Shown one piece after another: positions 52,561 to 62,499 of a stretch of 64,000 bases of DNA. Source of the stretch: Callorhinus ursinus. Lineage: Eukaryota; Chordata; Mammalia; Carnivora; Otariidae. Made by a program: the position numbers and the translations under genes. How positions within the stretch are numbered: position 1 is the first letter of the stretch; each line of letters begins with the position of its first letter. A model generated the notes under the pieces. That model was given only the letters and a program-made list of their open reading frames with translations, made no database searches and was not told the origin of the DNA. The stretch covers positions 2,916,987 to 2,980,986 of the forward strand of contig NW_020313045.1 of the NCBI RefSeq assembly GCF_003265705.1, given 5' to 3'.

Positions 52561-53479
52561 GGGAAGAAAGCGGTATTGTTTTCTTTAACTTGAAAGCTTT
52601 TGTTGTAGTAATTGAAAAAATAGGTAGAAAAATTGCTGTTTAGGGGAGCAGTAGGTAGATGGAAATAAAGCCTGGGGTGGGAGCTTGGGAGAAGGGGAGA
52701 GAGAGAAAGAGAGAGAGAGAGAGAAAGATCCCCGCCTGGAAAGACGGCTACATCCGTGGGTGCATAGTGTAAACCTACCTAGCAAGTAATTGGGTAATCA
52801 GATCAGCAAATGGAGTCAAATGATGTGATTTTCTGTGATTTCACCAACTTGGAGAAATATATATGCATTTCCTTCCCTTGCACATGTGTTTTAACCCAAA
52901 TCTCAAATAGCTCGGAGAGAGTGAATCTGAGGAGTTGCAGAAAATAATACAGTTGTTTGGAAAACAGACATTAAAAAAAATTCCAGGCGCACGTGTGTTT
53001 TCCACAAAAAAGGCAGTGGAGGTGTTCTTTCTCCTAGTCGTCTGAAATCCATGAGGTCTCCTGCCTAGTGGCGCCTTCTCACTTCCAGGGGAAGGGAGGC
53101 TGCATAGCCTGGTGGGAAAGGGAGTATAAGGGGATAAGTATATCCCGTGGCAGGCAGAACTGGGATGATACTCTGGCTCTGCCCTCCCCCCAACGGGGGA
53201 GGTTCTTTGACCCTTCCCCACCTCTTTATTGATTTTAAAACTAGAGTTATTAAACTCCTTGGGTTTGGGGAGGGTAAAGAAGATGAGGCAGGAAGAGTGC
53301 TTAGCAAAGTACCTGTCACAGAATGAACCTTCAAAACATTATTGCTACAAGATACTTTGACGGATAAAGAAAGTCTGGATCATTCTACCGTTTGCTACAT
53401 CAAGTTCTTAATGTTCCTTAACGTCGCTTTTAGGGGTATTAGAGGAATTAGATAATTCTCAGGTGACTGGTGTCTTGTA
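52561..53479. other. low-copy sequence with a GA array
   Basis: GA array at 52697-52727. A minus-strand frame of 126 codons (52841-53221) has no recognisable domain. 53300-53345 may be a MIR/L2 end. Confidence 0.45.
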
Positions 53480-53950
53480 GCTCTTGGATCAGTCATGGCT
53501 CTGGCAGGAAACAGAATTTCCTCCAAAGGATTTAACGGGAGAGAGTTCAGTGAAGGGACTATTTACAGAGGCGTGAGCAGAGGTAAGGGGCCAATAAAGG
53601 ACACTGAGACCTCTAGAGACCAGCAGCAGCTGGGAGCCGGAAGTGGCAAAGGGAAAGCAAGTGGCCAGAGGCAGGGGGCTCCGGGGTCGTAGAGGGGAGG
53701 CAGCTACTTCCAGAAGCACAGGTGCGGCAGGGCAGGTGGGGAAGTCCCTGGCTTTTCTCTCCTCTCACTTACTGACCTCCTGCTGGTGTGTCCTCTTGGC
53801 TGCCTCTCACTAGAAGCCAGAAAGCAAGGGATTGGGGTGAGGCCAACCCCAGGGATCAGCTCCTTGAGGGCACAGAGCATGGACAGAGAGGGGCAAAGAA
53901 TGGATTCTCGGAGGTAAACGGAAATGAGAGCACCCAGCCAGGGCTTATCT
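53480..53950. repeat. ancient interspersed repeat, family unnamed
   Basis: 'ggctctggcaggaaacagaatttcc', 'agttcagtgaagggactatttacagaggcgtg' and 'ctctcactagaagccagaaagc' resemble a widespread old mammalian repeat that I cannot name. Confidence 0.35.
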
Positions 53951-54221
53951 GCACTTAGTGTGATTTTTAGTTACTAGGGTAAGCCTTTTAAAAATTGCTA
54001 TAGAACTGTTTCTTTTTATTGTTTTGTGTGCTAGTCACCCACCTCTCTGGTGAAATTATAAGTGCATTGAAGGCAAAGACTATGGCTTATTCCTCTTCTA
54101 GTCCCCACAAAGCTTAGCAAAAGGCAAAACAACACAAACAAACAAAAAACAACCAACGCTGGCAATAAATAACCATAAACCTAACTGATAGGAATGTAAT
54201 AGTAACAACTATTCTTAGTAT

Positions 54222-54400
54222 AGCAGACACTTACATAATACCTATTATGTCCCGGCTATTAATCTAAATATGTACTTTATATATTTTAACTGATTTAATC
54301 CCCACAACAACCCTGTGGAAGGCACTATTATTACTGTCATTTTGTAGATGAAGAGACTGAGGTCCAGAGTGGTTAAGTAGGCAGTGAATAACCCTTCTCA
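54222..54400 (-). mobile_element. MIR SINE
   Basis: 'aactgatttaatccccacaacaaccctgtgg', 'gtagatgaagagactgaggtccagagtggttaag' in antisense MIR order. Confidence 0.85.
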
Positions 54401-54548
54401 GCAATGTCTGTGTCTACAGAGATCAAAGACACCCAAGATGGAGGACACAATAGAAACTCAAGGGGGGTGAGGTGGGTAGGTTTTTGGAACCTACTTTTTG
54501 CCAGGGACAGGGATTCCTAGTCTTCCATGTGAGTATTTTTTTATTAAC

Positions 54549-54737
54549 AAGATTTATTTATTTATTTATTTTAGAGCGGGGAAGGGGCAGAGGGACAGAG
54601 GAAGAGAGAATCTCAAGAAGACTCCCTGCCGAGCATGGAGTCCAACATGGGGCTCGGTCCCAGGACCGACTGAGATCATGACCTAAGCTGAAACCAAGAT
54701 TAGGACACTTAACTGATTGAGCCACTCAGGCGCTGCC
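54549..54737 (-). mobile_element. can-SINE
   Basis: Minus strand, several substitutions ('gccactcaggcgctgcccc' at the 5' end), so an older copy. Confidence 0.88.
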
Positions 54738-55027
54738 CCCCTCCAAATTTTTAAAAGTGCTGTGTGAATGCTAGAGTTTGGGAAACATTTGCTTTAGGGA
54801 AGAGACTGAATGGATGAACTGTATCATAAGCCCTGGGCCCCTCCAGCCTGATGAACACTGCTTGGGGATAATATGCAAGTTTCTTTCTTTTCACCATATT
54901 GTCTTGTCATTCTTACTTACTTCGTAGACGGTTTAAAGGAGGTAGGAATGAATAAATTCCTTCTGTCTTGAATACTGAGGGCCACATCAGATCAATTCAC
55001 AGACATCTCAAAAACTTTTGTCAAAGG
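54738..55027. other. low-copy sequence, no gene seen
   Basis: No repeat or exon recognised. Confidence 0.4.
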
Positions 55028-55029
55028 CT

Positions 55030-55755
55030 GTTTGTAGGCTGGATAATGGCCCCAAAGCTATCAGGTGCCTGGAACCTGTAAACGTCACCCTATATGGCAA
55101 AGACTACGAAGATATGATTAAACTGGAGACTTTGAGATGGGTAGACGATCCTGGATTATCTCTGTGGGCCCTAAATACAGGCACAGTGTTTTTTTTTTTT
55201 TTTTTTTTAAGATTTATTTATTTATTTTGAGAGAGTGAGAATGAGAGAGAGAGAGAGAGAGTACATGAGAGGAGGGAGGGTTAGAGGGAGAAGCAGGCTC
55301 CTCGCTGAGCAGGGAGCCCGATGCGGGACTCGATCCCGGGACTCCAGGATCATGACCCGAGCCGAAGGCAGTCGCTTAACCAACTGAGCCCCCCAGGCGC
55401 CCTAGGCACAGTGTTCTTATGAGAAAGAGGCAGAGGGAGATTTGCTATACACAGGGGAGAAGGTGAGGTGGCAATGTGACAGAGGGAGAGTTGAAGATGC
55501 TGGCCTTGAAGACTAGAGTGAGGCTGGCCTTAAGCCAAGGACTGCCGGTCGTCACCAGGAGCTGGAAGAAACAAGAAACAGATTCTCCCCCCAAGCCCCT
55601 GGAGCGAGCACAGCTCTGCGGACGCCTTGATTTTGGCCCAGCGAAACGGATTTCAGTGCTTCTGGCCTCCAGAACTGTGAAGGAATAAACTTCTGTTGTT
55701 TTAAGCCCCCCAGTTTGTGTAATCTGTTATCCTAGGAAACTACACCTGTTGCCCT
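55030..55755 (+). mobile_element. ancient LTR (MaLR/ERVL type), SINE inside
   Basis: 'ggataatggccccaaagctatc', 'ggaacctgtaaacgtcaccctatatggc', 'gattatctctgtgggccc', and after the SINE 'ttgattttggcccagcgaaacggatttc', 'cctccagaactgtgaaggaataaac', 'tatcctaggaaactaca'. It appears to be the sense version of the LTR type at 30410. Confidence 0.65.
55191..55403 (-). mobile_element. can-SINE inside the LTR
   Basis: Perfect 12-bp duplication AGGCACAGTGTT at 55179-55190 and 55404-55415. A/T tail, GA array at 55236-55261. Confidence 0.95.
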
Positions 55756-57019
55756 AGGAAACAAATACAAATCTTGCTGCAGGAGCAGAATGATCAAGAT
55801 ACCTTGGGTACAGTGGTAAATGACCAATCTCCCGCCTTTCCATCCTTCCTGATGCTCTCAAGACTCTAAGTCCCAGGTGTGAGTGATGGGCAGGGCTGAG
55901 CTTAAGTCATATGCCTGCCCTTCTCCCTCATCCCCACTGTCCTGGGATGAGGGAGGAAGGAACTAGACATTTTTGTCTAAACAATCACGTGGAATTACAC
56001 TCTCATGAAGACTGTATCCAACAGCAGAGACGTCTATCCCCCAAGGAAATTACAGAGCTTTGAAAAAGAGGAAAAGGACCTTGAGCCGCCTGCAAATGAT
56101 AGACAAATATCTATTACAGGGATTTATTACTATGATTATAAAACGATTCTCATGTAAACTATAAATTCTGTAGAGAAACAGAAGATGGTGGGGAGTGGGA
56201 GGGACAATGTCAGGATTAGAACAGGTAAGAAAAGCTTCACAAAGATGCTATTTGAGGTCCGGATCCTGAACCATGAGCTGGGCTTATAGAGCAGAGACAG
56301 GAGATGAAATTACCTCAGTCAAAAAAAGGTGATCAAGAACTTGGAAGACAGGTGCTTGTGTGTCTTAAGAATTTCAGCCAGAATACACATCCCATGGGTT
56401 TCTATATTTGCCTCTGAATACTCTTTTCCCCAGAGGTGGTAAAAATAACACTGAATGTTTAAAGTGTATTTTTTCCCTCTCTTCTTTTGCATATCTCCCT
56501 CATGGCATTCAGAAGGGGACAGAAAAATGAAAAGATATAAGGATTAAGGGAGAAACTTCTTTGCTGTCAGGGTTTCAAAAATCAAGATGATAAAAGGAAG
56601 AGAAAATTTGATAGATTGATATGTCAGTCCTGATATTTTGGTTTCTATTTCCTCTACAAAAGTGATGATTTAAGATTGCATGATGTCCAGCGTTATGTGA
56701 CAGACAGAATTATGAGTCAAACAGACACATACCTGGTAACCTGGAGGGCTTTTACAAAAGAAATAGAGCATTGCTGTGTTTTGGGACCATTTGCACCATT
56801 AAGAGGAAAATTCTAGAAAGGCAGTGTTATATTAGGCTCAAGTTTGCCTAACTTCAGTTATTTAAGGACCGCCACCAAGAGTTTTACAATATCCCCATAC
56901 CACTAATGCAATTCTTTTCTTAAAATATTAAAAAATAACCAGCTTTTCTTCTTTGGCATTGAAATCCATCATGGTTTTGATAGTACTGCATATTTTCCGT
57001 GCCTTGAAAGAAATCTTTC
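55756..57019. other. low-copy sequence, possible L2 piece, no gene seen
   Basis: 56200-56320 ('acaggtaagaaaagcttcac', 'gctatttgaggtccggatcctgaacc') may be antisense L2. The rest is unassigned. Confidence 0.4.
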
Positions 57020-57365
57020 ATATTTCTTTTATTTATTGATAAATACATTTTATTGAAATATAACATGGATATTTAAAAGTGTATACAAATCTTCTGTGTG
57101 GAGCTTGATGACTTTTTACCAAGTAAATGCATCCAAGTCACCAGCAGCAGACAGGACTAGCACCCAGAAGTCTTCCCCCCACCCCTCTCTGGTCAACATG
57201 CTCCTCTAAAAGAAAATGCTTTTCTAATTCTATCCTATAAATCCATTTTGACGATATCCTGAACTTTATATAGATGAGATCCTACAGTATGTACTCATTT
57301 GGGTTTGCCTTCTTTCATTCGGTATTATGTTGCACTTTGTTACAGTCTTTCTTTGCTGCATGATG
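57020..57365 (-). mobile_element. old L1-type 3' region
   Basis: 'ttattgaaatataacatgg', 'aactttatatagatgagatcctacagtatgtactc' fit antisense old L1 3' sequences. Confidence 0.5.
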
Positions 57366-57369
57366 TTTG

Positions 57370-57760
57370 TGATGCATATGGAAGTACACCAGTCACAGCT
57401 CTCTTGAAGGAAGAAATTTTTCTAGGAATGCTGTCTTTGAACAGCTTTCTGTCCTCAGATTCTTCAGGATTTGCCTCAGCTGCAGAAAACTTCTTCATCC
57501 ATTGGCATGCTATTCCAAGGTGGCCAACATTCCATGACTGGTCATGGTGGGATATAAAAGTCCAGCCACTTTGGCCCACCATGGGACAATTCCGACACAT
57601 GTGCTATAGGCCAGGCTTCAATGAGTCTGTATTGTGGTTCAACCTCTCCCTCTACTTCCTCCCCCTTCCTTCCACATGGCTCCTTCCTAATGAACACTCC
57701 ACATGTCAAACTCCATTTCTGTGTCTGCTTCCAGAGAACCCAACCTGTGCCAGTTGGTCC
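57370..57760 (+). mobile_element. putative 5' LTR of an ERVL-like provirus
   Basis: Directly precedes ERVL-like internal sequence. Its end ('gcttccagagaacccaacctgtgcc', then 'agttggtcctggcag') resembles an ERVL LTR end followed by a diverged primer-binding region. The TG start is not secure. Its 156-codon plus-strand frame (57299-57769) is not a recognised protein. Confidence 0.4.
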
Positions 57761-58262
57761 TGGCAGTAGTCTGAGAAAGCAGGCAATATGATGGGGTCTG
57801 GGAGTTGGGTCACTTGCCATTTGGCTGGCAGTGAGGACTTTGTCACTGGTGGTCCTGGAGCCCAGGTAGCCTGTGGCACAAGGTGGTAGATCCTACTGTT
57901 AAAACTCTTATCAGTAATGAATTAGGAAGGATAGCAAAAGAATGTACTACCTCGTGCCGTGCATCAGGTGTTTGGAAAGTATGGGGGAAATCAAAACTAT
58001 AAAGACAATGCAGTTAGATGACTATTTCCCAGTGCCAAGTGGATACAATTGTCATAGTGAGCAGCAGGTTTGGAGTGCTGGCAGAGAATGGAGTATGGGA
58101 GTTAGGGAGATGGTTAATAAAACATGGCATTCCTAGAGACAGAACAGATATGCAGCCAGCATAAGTACCACTCAGCTTGTACCTGCCACCAGAAGAAATC
58201 ATAGATGCATGACCAGAAGAAGGCGGAGGGTAGACTTCATTAAAAAAAAAAAAAGATTTCTT

Positions 58263-58460
58263 GGGGCGCCTGGGTGGCTCAGTTGGTTGAGCGACTGCCT
58301 TCGGCTCAGGTCATGATCCTGGAGTCCCGGGATTGAGTCCCGCATCGGGCTCCCTGCTCAGCGGGGGGTCTGCTTCTCCCTCTGACCCTCTTCCCTCTCG
58401 TGCTTTCTATCTCTCATTCTCTCTCTCTCAAATAAATAAATAAAATCTTTAAAAAAATTT
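58263..58460 (+). mobile_element. can-SINE inside the ERVL remnant
   Basis: Perfect 17-bp duplication A9GATTTCTT at 58246-58262 and 58461-58477. GGGGCGCCTGGGTGGCTCAG start. Confidence 0.95.
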
Positions 58461-59329
58461 AAAAAAAAAGATTTCTTGCCTTGTTTCCAGATCTGAGCCA
58501 CTTTTTGACTCAGAATTCACTGACTGAAGAATATGTCAGGTCTCCAAGAAGAAGGACCCTGAAACACTAGGGCAAATATATACAGTAATGGTTCTTCTGG
58601 TCTTCCTCCAAATGGATCTACAGCCACTAACTAGGGTGACTACACATTGGGGCAAAGGGAACACCCAAACATTTTGATTAATGCTGGACATAGGATCTAA
58701 GGTGACTTTGTTATCCAGAGACCTATAGCATCATCTTGGTCCTCTTTTTAGAGTGGGGGCATGTGAGGACCTGGTAAATGAAATCCACCGCATCTGCAGA
58801 CCCACCCAGTTGTTATTTTTCTGGTCCCTGGATGTATAACTGAGACTGACATACTTGGTAGTTGGGTCCTTAATCTGTGGGGTATGTGGGGAAGGCCAAG
58901 TGGAAACTCCTCCCCTTTCCATCCTCAGCCGAGATGGCAAATGAACAACAATATGATATCTCAGGATGGAGAGATGGTGGAAATTAGTGTCACCCTTCAA
59001 GATCGGAAGATTGGTGATTTATCATATTTCCATTCAATTCATCAGTCTGGCCCCTGTAGAAACAAGATGCATCGCAGGGGATAACAGTAGACTTCCACAA
59101 AAATAACCAAGTACTAGTCCCAGTTGCAGTCACCATGTCAGAGGTTTATCTTTGCTAAAGCCAAATATTATGGTTTCAGATATACATTTTGTGGCCATTA
59201 ATTTGGGTGAATGTGTTCTGTTTCTGATTAGAAATACGTTGCATTCATAGACAACAGGCAATGATACACAATTAGAGTTTGCCCCAGGGCTATTTAAACT
59301 CTATGTCCTCTGTCATAATATAGTCTGAA

Positions 59330-60260
59330 AAGATCTGACCATTTGGACATCCTTCAGAATATCACGTTGATCCACTCTATTGATGATACTATGCTAATCA
59401 GGCTGGATGAGCAAGAATGGGCCAGAATGCTGGAGGACGTGTTCCAGAGCATCAAAGACAAAACCTACGAAGATTCAATAGGGGCCAGCCTGTAAAGTTT
59501 CCAGGGACTCACGAATAAGGGGAATGCCAGGAAGTCCCACCAAAGTAAAAAGACAAATTTTTGCATCCTATCATGAAGGAGGAAGCCCAGTGCCTGGTAA
59601 ACCCCTTTAAATCTGGAGGAAGCTTATTCCACACCTGGGAATCCTGTGGTGGCCCATATGACAGGTGTCACAAAAGGCTGCCAGCTCTGAGGGGTGCCCA
59701 GAGCAGGCAATGGCTCTGTAGCCAAGTCCAGGCAGTGGTACGATCAGCCATGGGACCATACAATCTGGCAGCCCCTATCCGTGATGGTAGAAAAAAATGA
59801 CACAGCAAGAGTCCCATCAAACTGTAAGCTATAGCCCCTGCCCAAGCACTTTAAGGCTCCTTGTGTTCTAGAGAATATTGAGGCAGGGAAAGGAGTCACC
59901 GTTTTGGGGAGGAGCGATTGACCTCGATATCAGGAGGAGATAGGGCTGCTTTTTCCACACTTGGCAGGAAGGAGTAAGAGAGGCATCCAGGCGATCCACT
60001 TGGATGCCTCTTGCTACTCCCTTGCTCAGCTGTGACGTTAAATGGTCAAGTGCAACAGTCCTGGCCTGAGAAGGGCATGGTGACCAGGAGCTCAGACCCC
60101 TCGGCATTGAGGGTCTGCGTCCTGCCACCAGGTGGGTCACAGAGACCAGCACAGGTGCCAGCTGAGGGTGAGGGCGATCTAGAATGGATAGTGGAGGAAG
60201 GAGAGGGTGACTATCATTGTGGCTCCGAGACCAGCTGCCATGGAGGGTCTGTATTCCATC
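59330..60260 (+). pseudogene. ERVL-like pol remnant
   Basis: Retroviral pol, reverse transcriptase part at 59336-59500. The catalytic aspartates of the YIDD-type motif are at 59382-59387, but the tyrosine position reads serine (SIDD, 59376-59387). The connection-domain region follows (59575-59790) with frameshifts. After a large deletion the extreme C-terminus of pol is visible at 60085-60250. Stops and shifts prevent any long product. Confidence 0.7.
59963..60027. repeat. hairpin-forming inverted repeat
   Basis: GAGGCATCCA (59980-59989) pairs perfectly with TGGATGCCTC (60001-60010) around an 11-base centre. Pairing continues outward with few mismatches (ggagta 59971-59976 with tactcc 60015-60020). 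Confidence 0.8.
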
Positions 60261-60704
60261 CCACTGATCTTCATCTCTCAGTGTGTCCCAGGGAGGCCCA
60301 TTGGAATCCTGGAGGAGCAGCATCTTGAACAAAACGGAAGGAATGGAATGGAGCAGCGCCACATGCTGAGGGACCATGTACTCTCCAGGTCTCCCCATGC
60401 CCTTGGCCCAGACTTTGATGGGCCTGCACTGCTGAGTGACTCCTCCCCTCTCTTCAGTCCATAAGGATGTTGATCCCTGAGGCTCTTTGCAAGACACAGA
60501 AAGTTTCCAGGGGAGCCCTCTTGATGGGACCTTTCTCCTCAGTGACCAAACCCCATTTCAGACAAAATGTGGGGGACAAGGTCTGCTGGTCAGGATTGGC
60601 GTCCCAACTGGGATTTGTTCTCAGCAAGTTGATAATATAGGAGACACTTACCTTTAGTGCTCGGTAGCCACTTTGACTGCATTTAACATTCTGTGAACAC
60701 ATAG

Positions 60705-60888
60705 CTGGTGCAGAGGAAAGACAATGGAGCAGGGCGTGGGTTCAAATCCTGACTCCTGGGCCAGTGACTGGAATTTTCTACTTCATTTCCTCATTTGTAA
60801 AATGGGAAAATGAAACTTTCTTCAGACAGTTGTAGGAATTAGAGGATGCATAAAGCTCCTAGTGTATCTGGTAAGGAATTAGCTGTCA
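60705..60888 (+). mobile_element. MIR SINE
   Basis: 'gtgcagaggaaagacaatgg', 'gtgggttcaaatcctgactcc', 'cttcatttcctcatttgtaaaatggg', 'gttgtaggaattagaggatg' in order. Confidence 0.88.
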
Positions 60889-61004
60889 AAAAAAATGATC
60901 ATTTTTAAAATTGTATTTATTTTTAACCCCTTCCTTCCATTTTTATGTGTCCAGCCTATCATTTCAGGCAAGAAAGCAGTTTTTTCTGTTTTTGTTTCTG
61001 TGTG

Positions 61005-61188
61005 TGTATGTTTAAATTTTTGTTTAAATTCAATTAGGTAACATATAGTGTAGTATTAATTTCAGGGGTAGAATTTGGTGATTCATTAGTTGCATCTAAC
61101 CCACCTAGTGCTCATTACATCACGTGCCCTCCTTAATGCCCATCACCCAGTTACCCCATCCCCCCACCAGCATCCCTCTTGTTCATTA
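61005..61188 (-). mobile_element. 5'-truncated L1 3' end
   Basis: 'caattaggtaacatatagtg', 'cctagtgctcattacatcacgtgccc', 'catcacccagttaccccatcccccc'. Same 3' UTR as 42360-42500. Minus strand. Confidence 0.8.
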
Positions 61189-62499
61189 AGATTTTAGGGA
61201 TTTAATGCATCCTGTCTTCCCTGGGAAATGGCACTTCTCCCGGGAAATTGCAGTATATGAAGGAATGACATGCCGATGGGTCGGCATCTGGGGGGACAGG
61301 GGCCCTTCATTCAGTCCTGTAAAGGAGAAGGCTCTTCATGTCTGTGCAAGGTGGACTCTCCCCGCTTGCAATGAAGAAGAAAGAGAAAACTTTCCACTTC
61401 GGGAGGAACGCCCCCTCCCCTGCCACGATCCGTGTGGAGAAGGGTTTGCCTACATCTTGCTTTTTCAAGTGGGACAACTAAAATATCTTCTAGCTATTTG
61501 TTCCAGTAGTTCAATATATATTCTTGGTTATATCAAATATTTGATATTTTAGGAAATCAGCCTTGTTAAATTAAAGTGGATAAGATGGCATTTTAAGGTC
61601 ACCTTGCTATGATCAAACATGATGCTGACATTTACAATCCATTTCCATTCCTCCTCGCATGTTTCCTTGTCAGTTAAATCCAGACTCTTCAAACTTAGAG
61701 TTTCAAATCTAATAATGCAATTATAAATACTGTACCAGAGTTGCTAACTGCCCACCGATTTCCAGGCAAGTTAGAAAATCTTCATATGAGCTTTCTCTTC
61801 ATTTAAAAAATTGTCAAACTGAAAGTGGTTTTACTGTGTTACCTGCTCAAGTATAAATGGGTGTAAATATGAAATGTTTATAGACTCCTTCAGTGAATGA
61901 ATTTTGTTTATACAGAAATCAAAATAAATTTTCATGTTAATTAGAAAGAAAACCACAAATTAAACGACATGTCATTAACCACATGAATTTAAGGTGGAAG
62001 AGAACACAGTCCTACAGAAAACACATTGCCACACATAGAATGAATTTGGGCCACACTGCTGTGGGCAGGTTTTTTTTTTTTCTTCACCATTTGCCCTCAT
62101 GCTGACAGTGTCTTTTAGGAATGAACTCTGCCTCTACCCTTTCTTTGATAGATCACTGTTATCATAGTGCCCAAATGTCAACTTAGGCACATAAATAGTG
62201 TGGGAATAGGTAGGTCAAATGTGGTTATCCTGGCGATCGAGACAGAACATGCTTACAAAACATAATTTAAAACAACGTAGAGATATTTAAGGGCTGAGAA
62301 TATATCCACAGTCCTCTTCAGGAATCCATACACCCTGTTTAAGAAATACTCATGTATAACGCAGAGGAAACAAAATATAATAATATGACTTTCAATGGGA
62401 TATGCAGTGAGAAAAATATGGGAATAGCCACGGTCATTAGGGAAGTAATCTTCTGTGTGAACTGCTGGAAATGTTTTCAGAATTTAATCGCTAAATATT
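61189..62499. other. low-copy sequence, candidate noncoding element
   Basis: A plus-strand frame of 115 codons (61205-61552) has no recognisable domain. 61555-62040 is AT-rich, repeat-free, with TTAATTAG at 61938-61945 and ATCAAA (TCF-like) near 61611. No gene proven. Confidence 0.4.

Larger units (their letters stand above)
57761..60700 (+). mobile_element. degraded ERVL-like provirus, internal region
   Basis: Plus-strand endogenous retrovirus remnant. 57780-58240 fits the leader/gag start; 58640-58860 fits the protease region ('attttgattaatgctggac'); 59330-59800 is pol; 60020-60260 is the end of pol. A SINE interrupts at 58263. Most of RNase H and integrase is missing between about 59810 and 60020. 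No 3' LTR was found before the MIR at 60705. Old and non-functional. Confidence 0.72.

Noticed and set aside
53495..53692. A 65-codon plus-strand frame with GE- and GK-rich text.
   Set aside because: It lies in an old interspersed repeat and shows no domain.
57299..57769. A 156-codon plus-strand frame.
   Set aside because: It spans an old L1 end and the putative ERVL LTR, which are unrelated sources, so it cannot be a single ancestral gene.
59868..60497. A 209-codon minus-strand reading frame.
   Set aside because: It is antisense to the ERVL remnant and the peptide shows no domain. Its composition looks like an antisense shadow.
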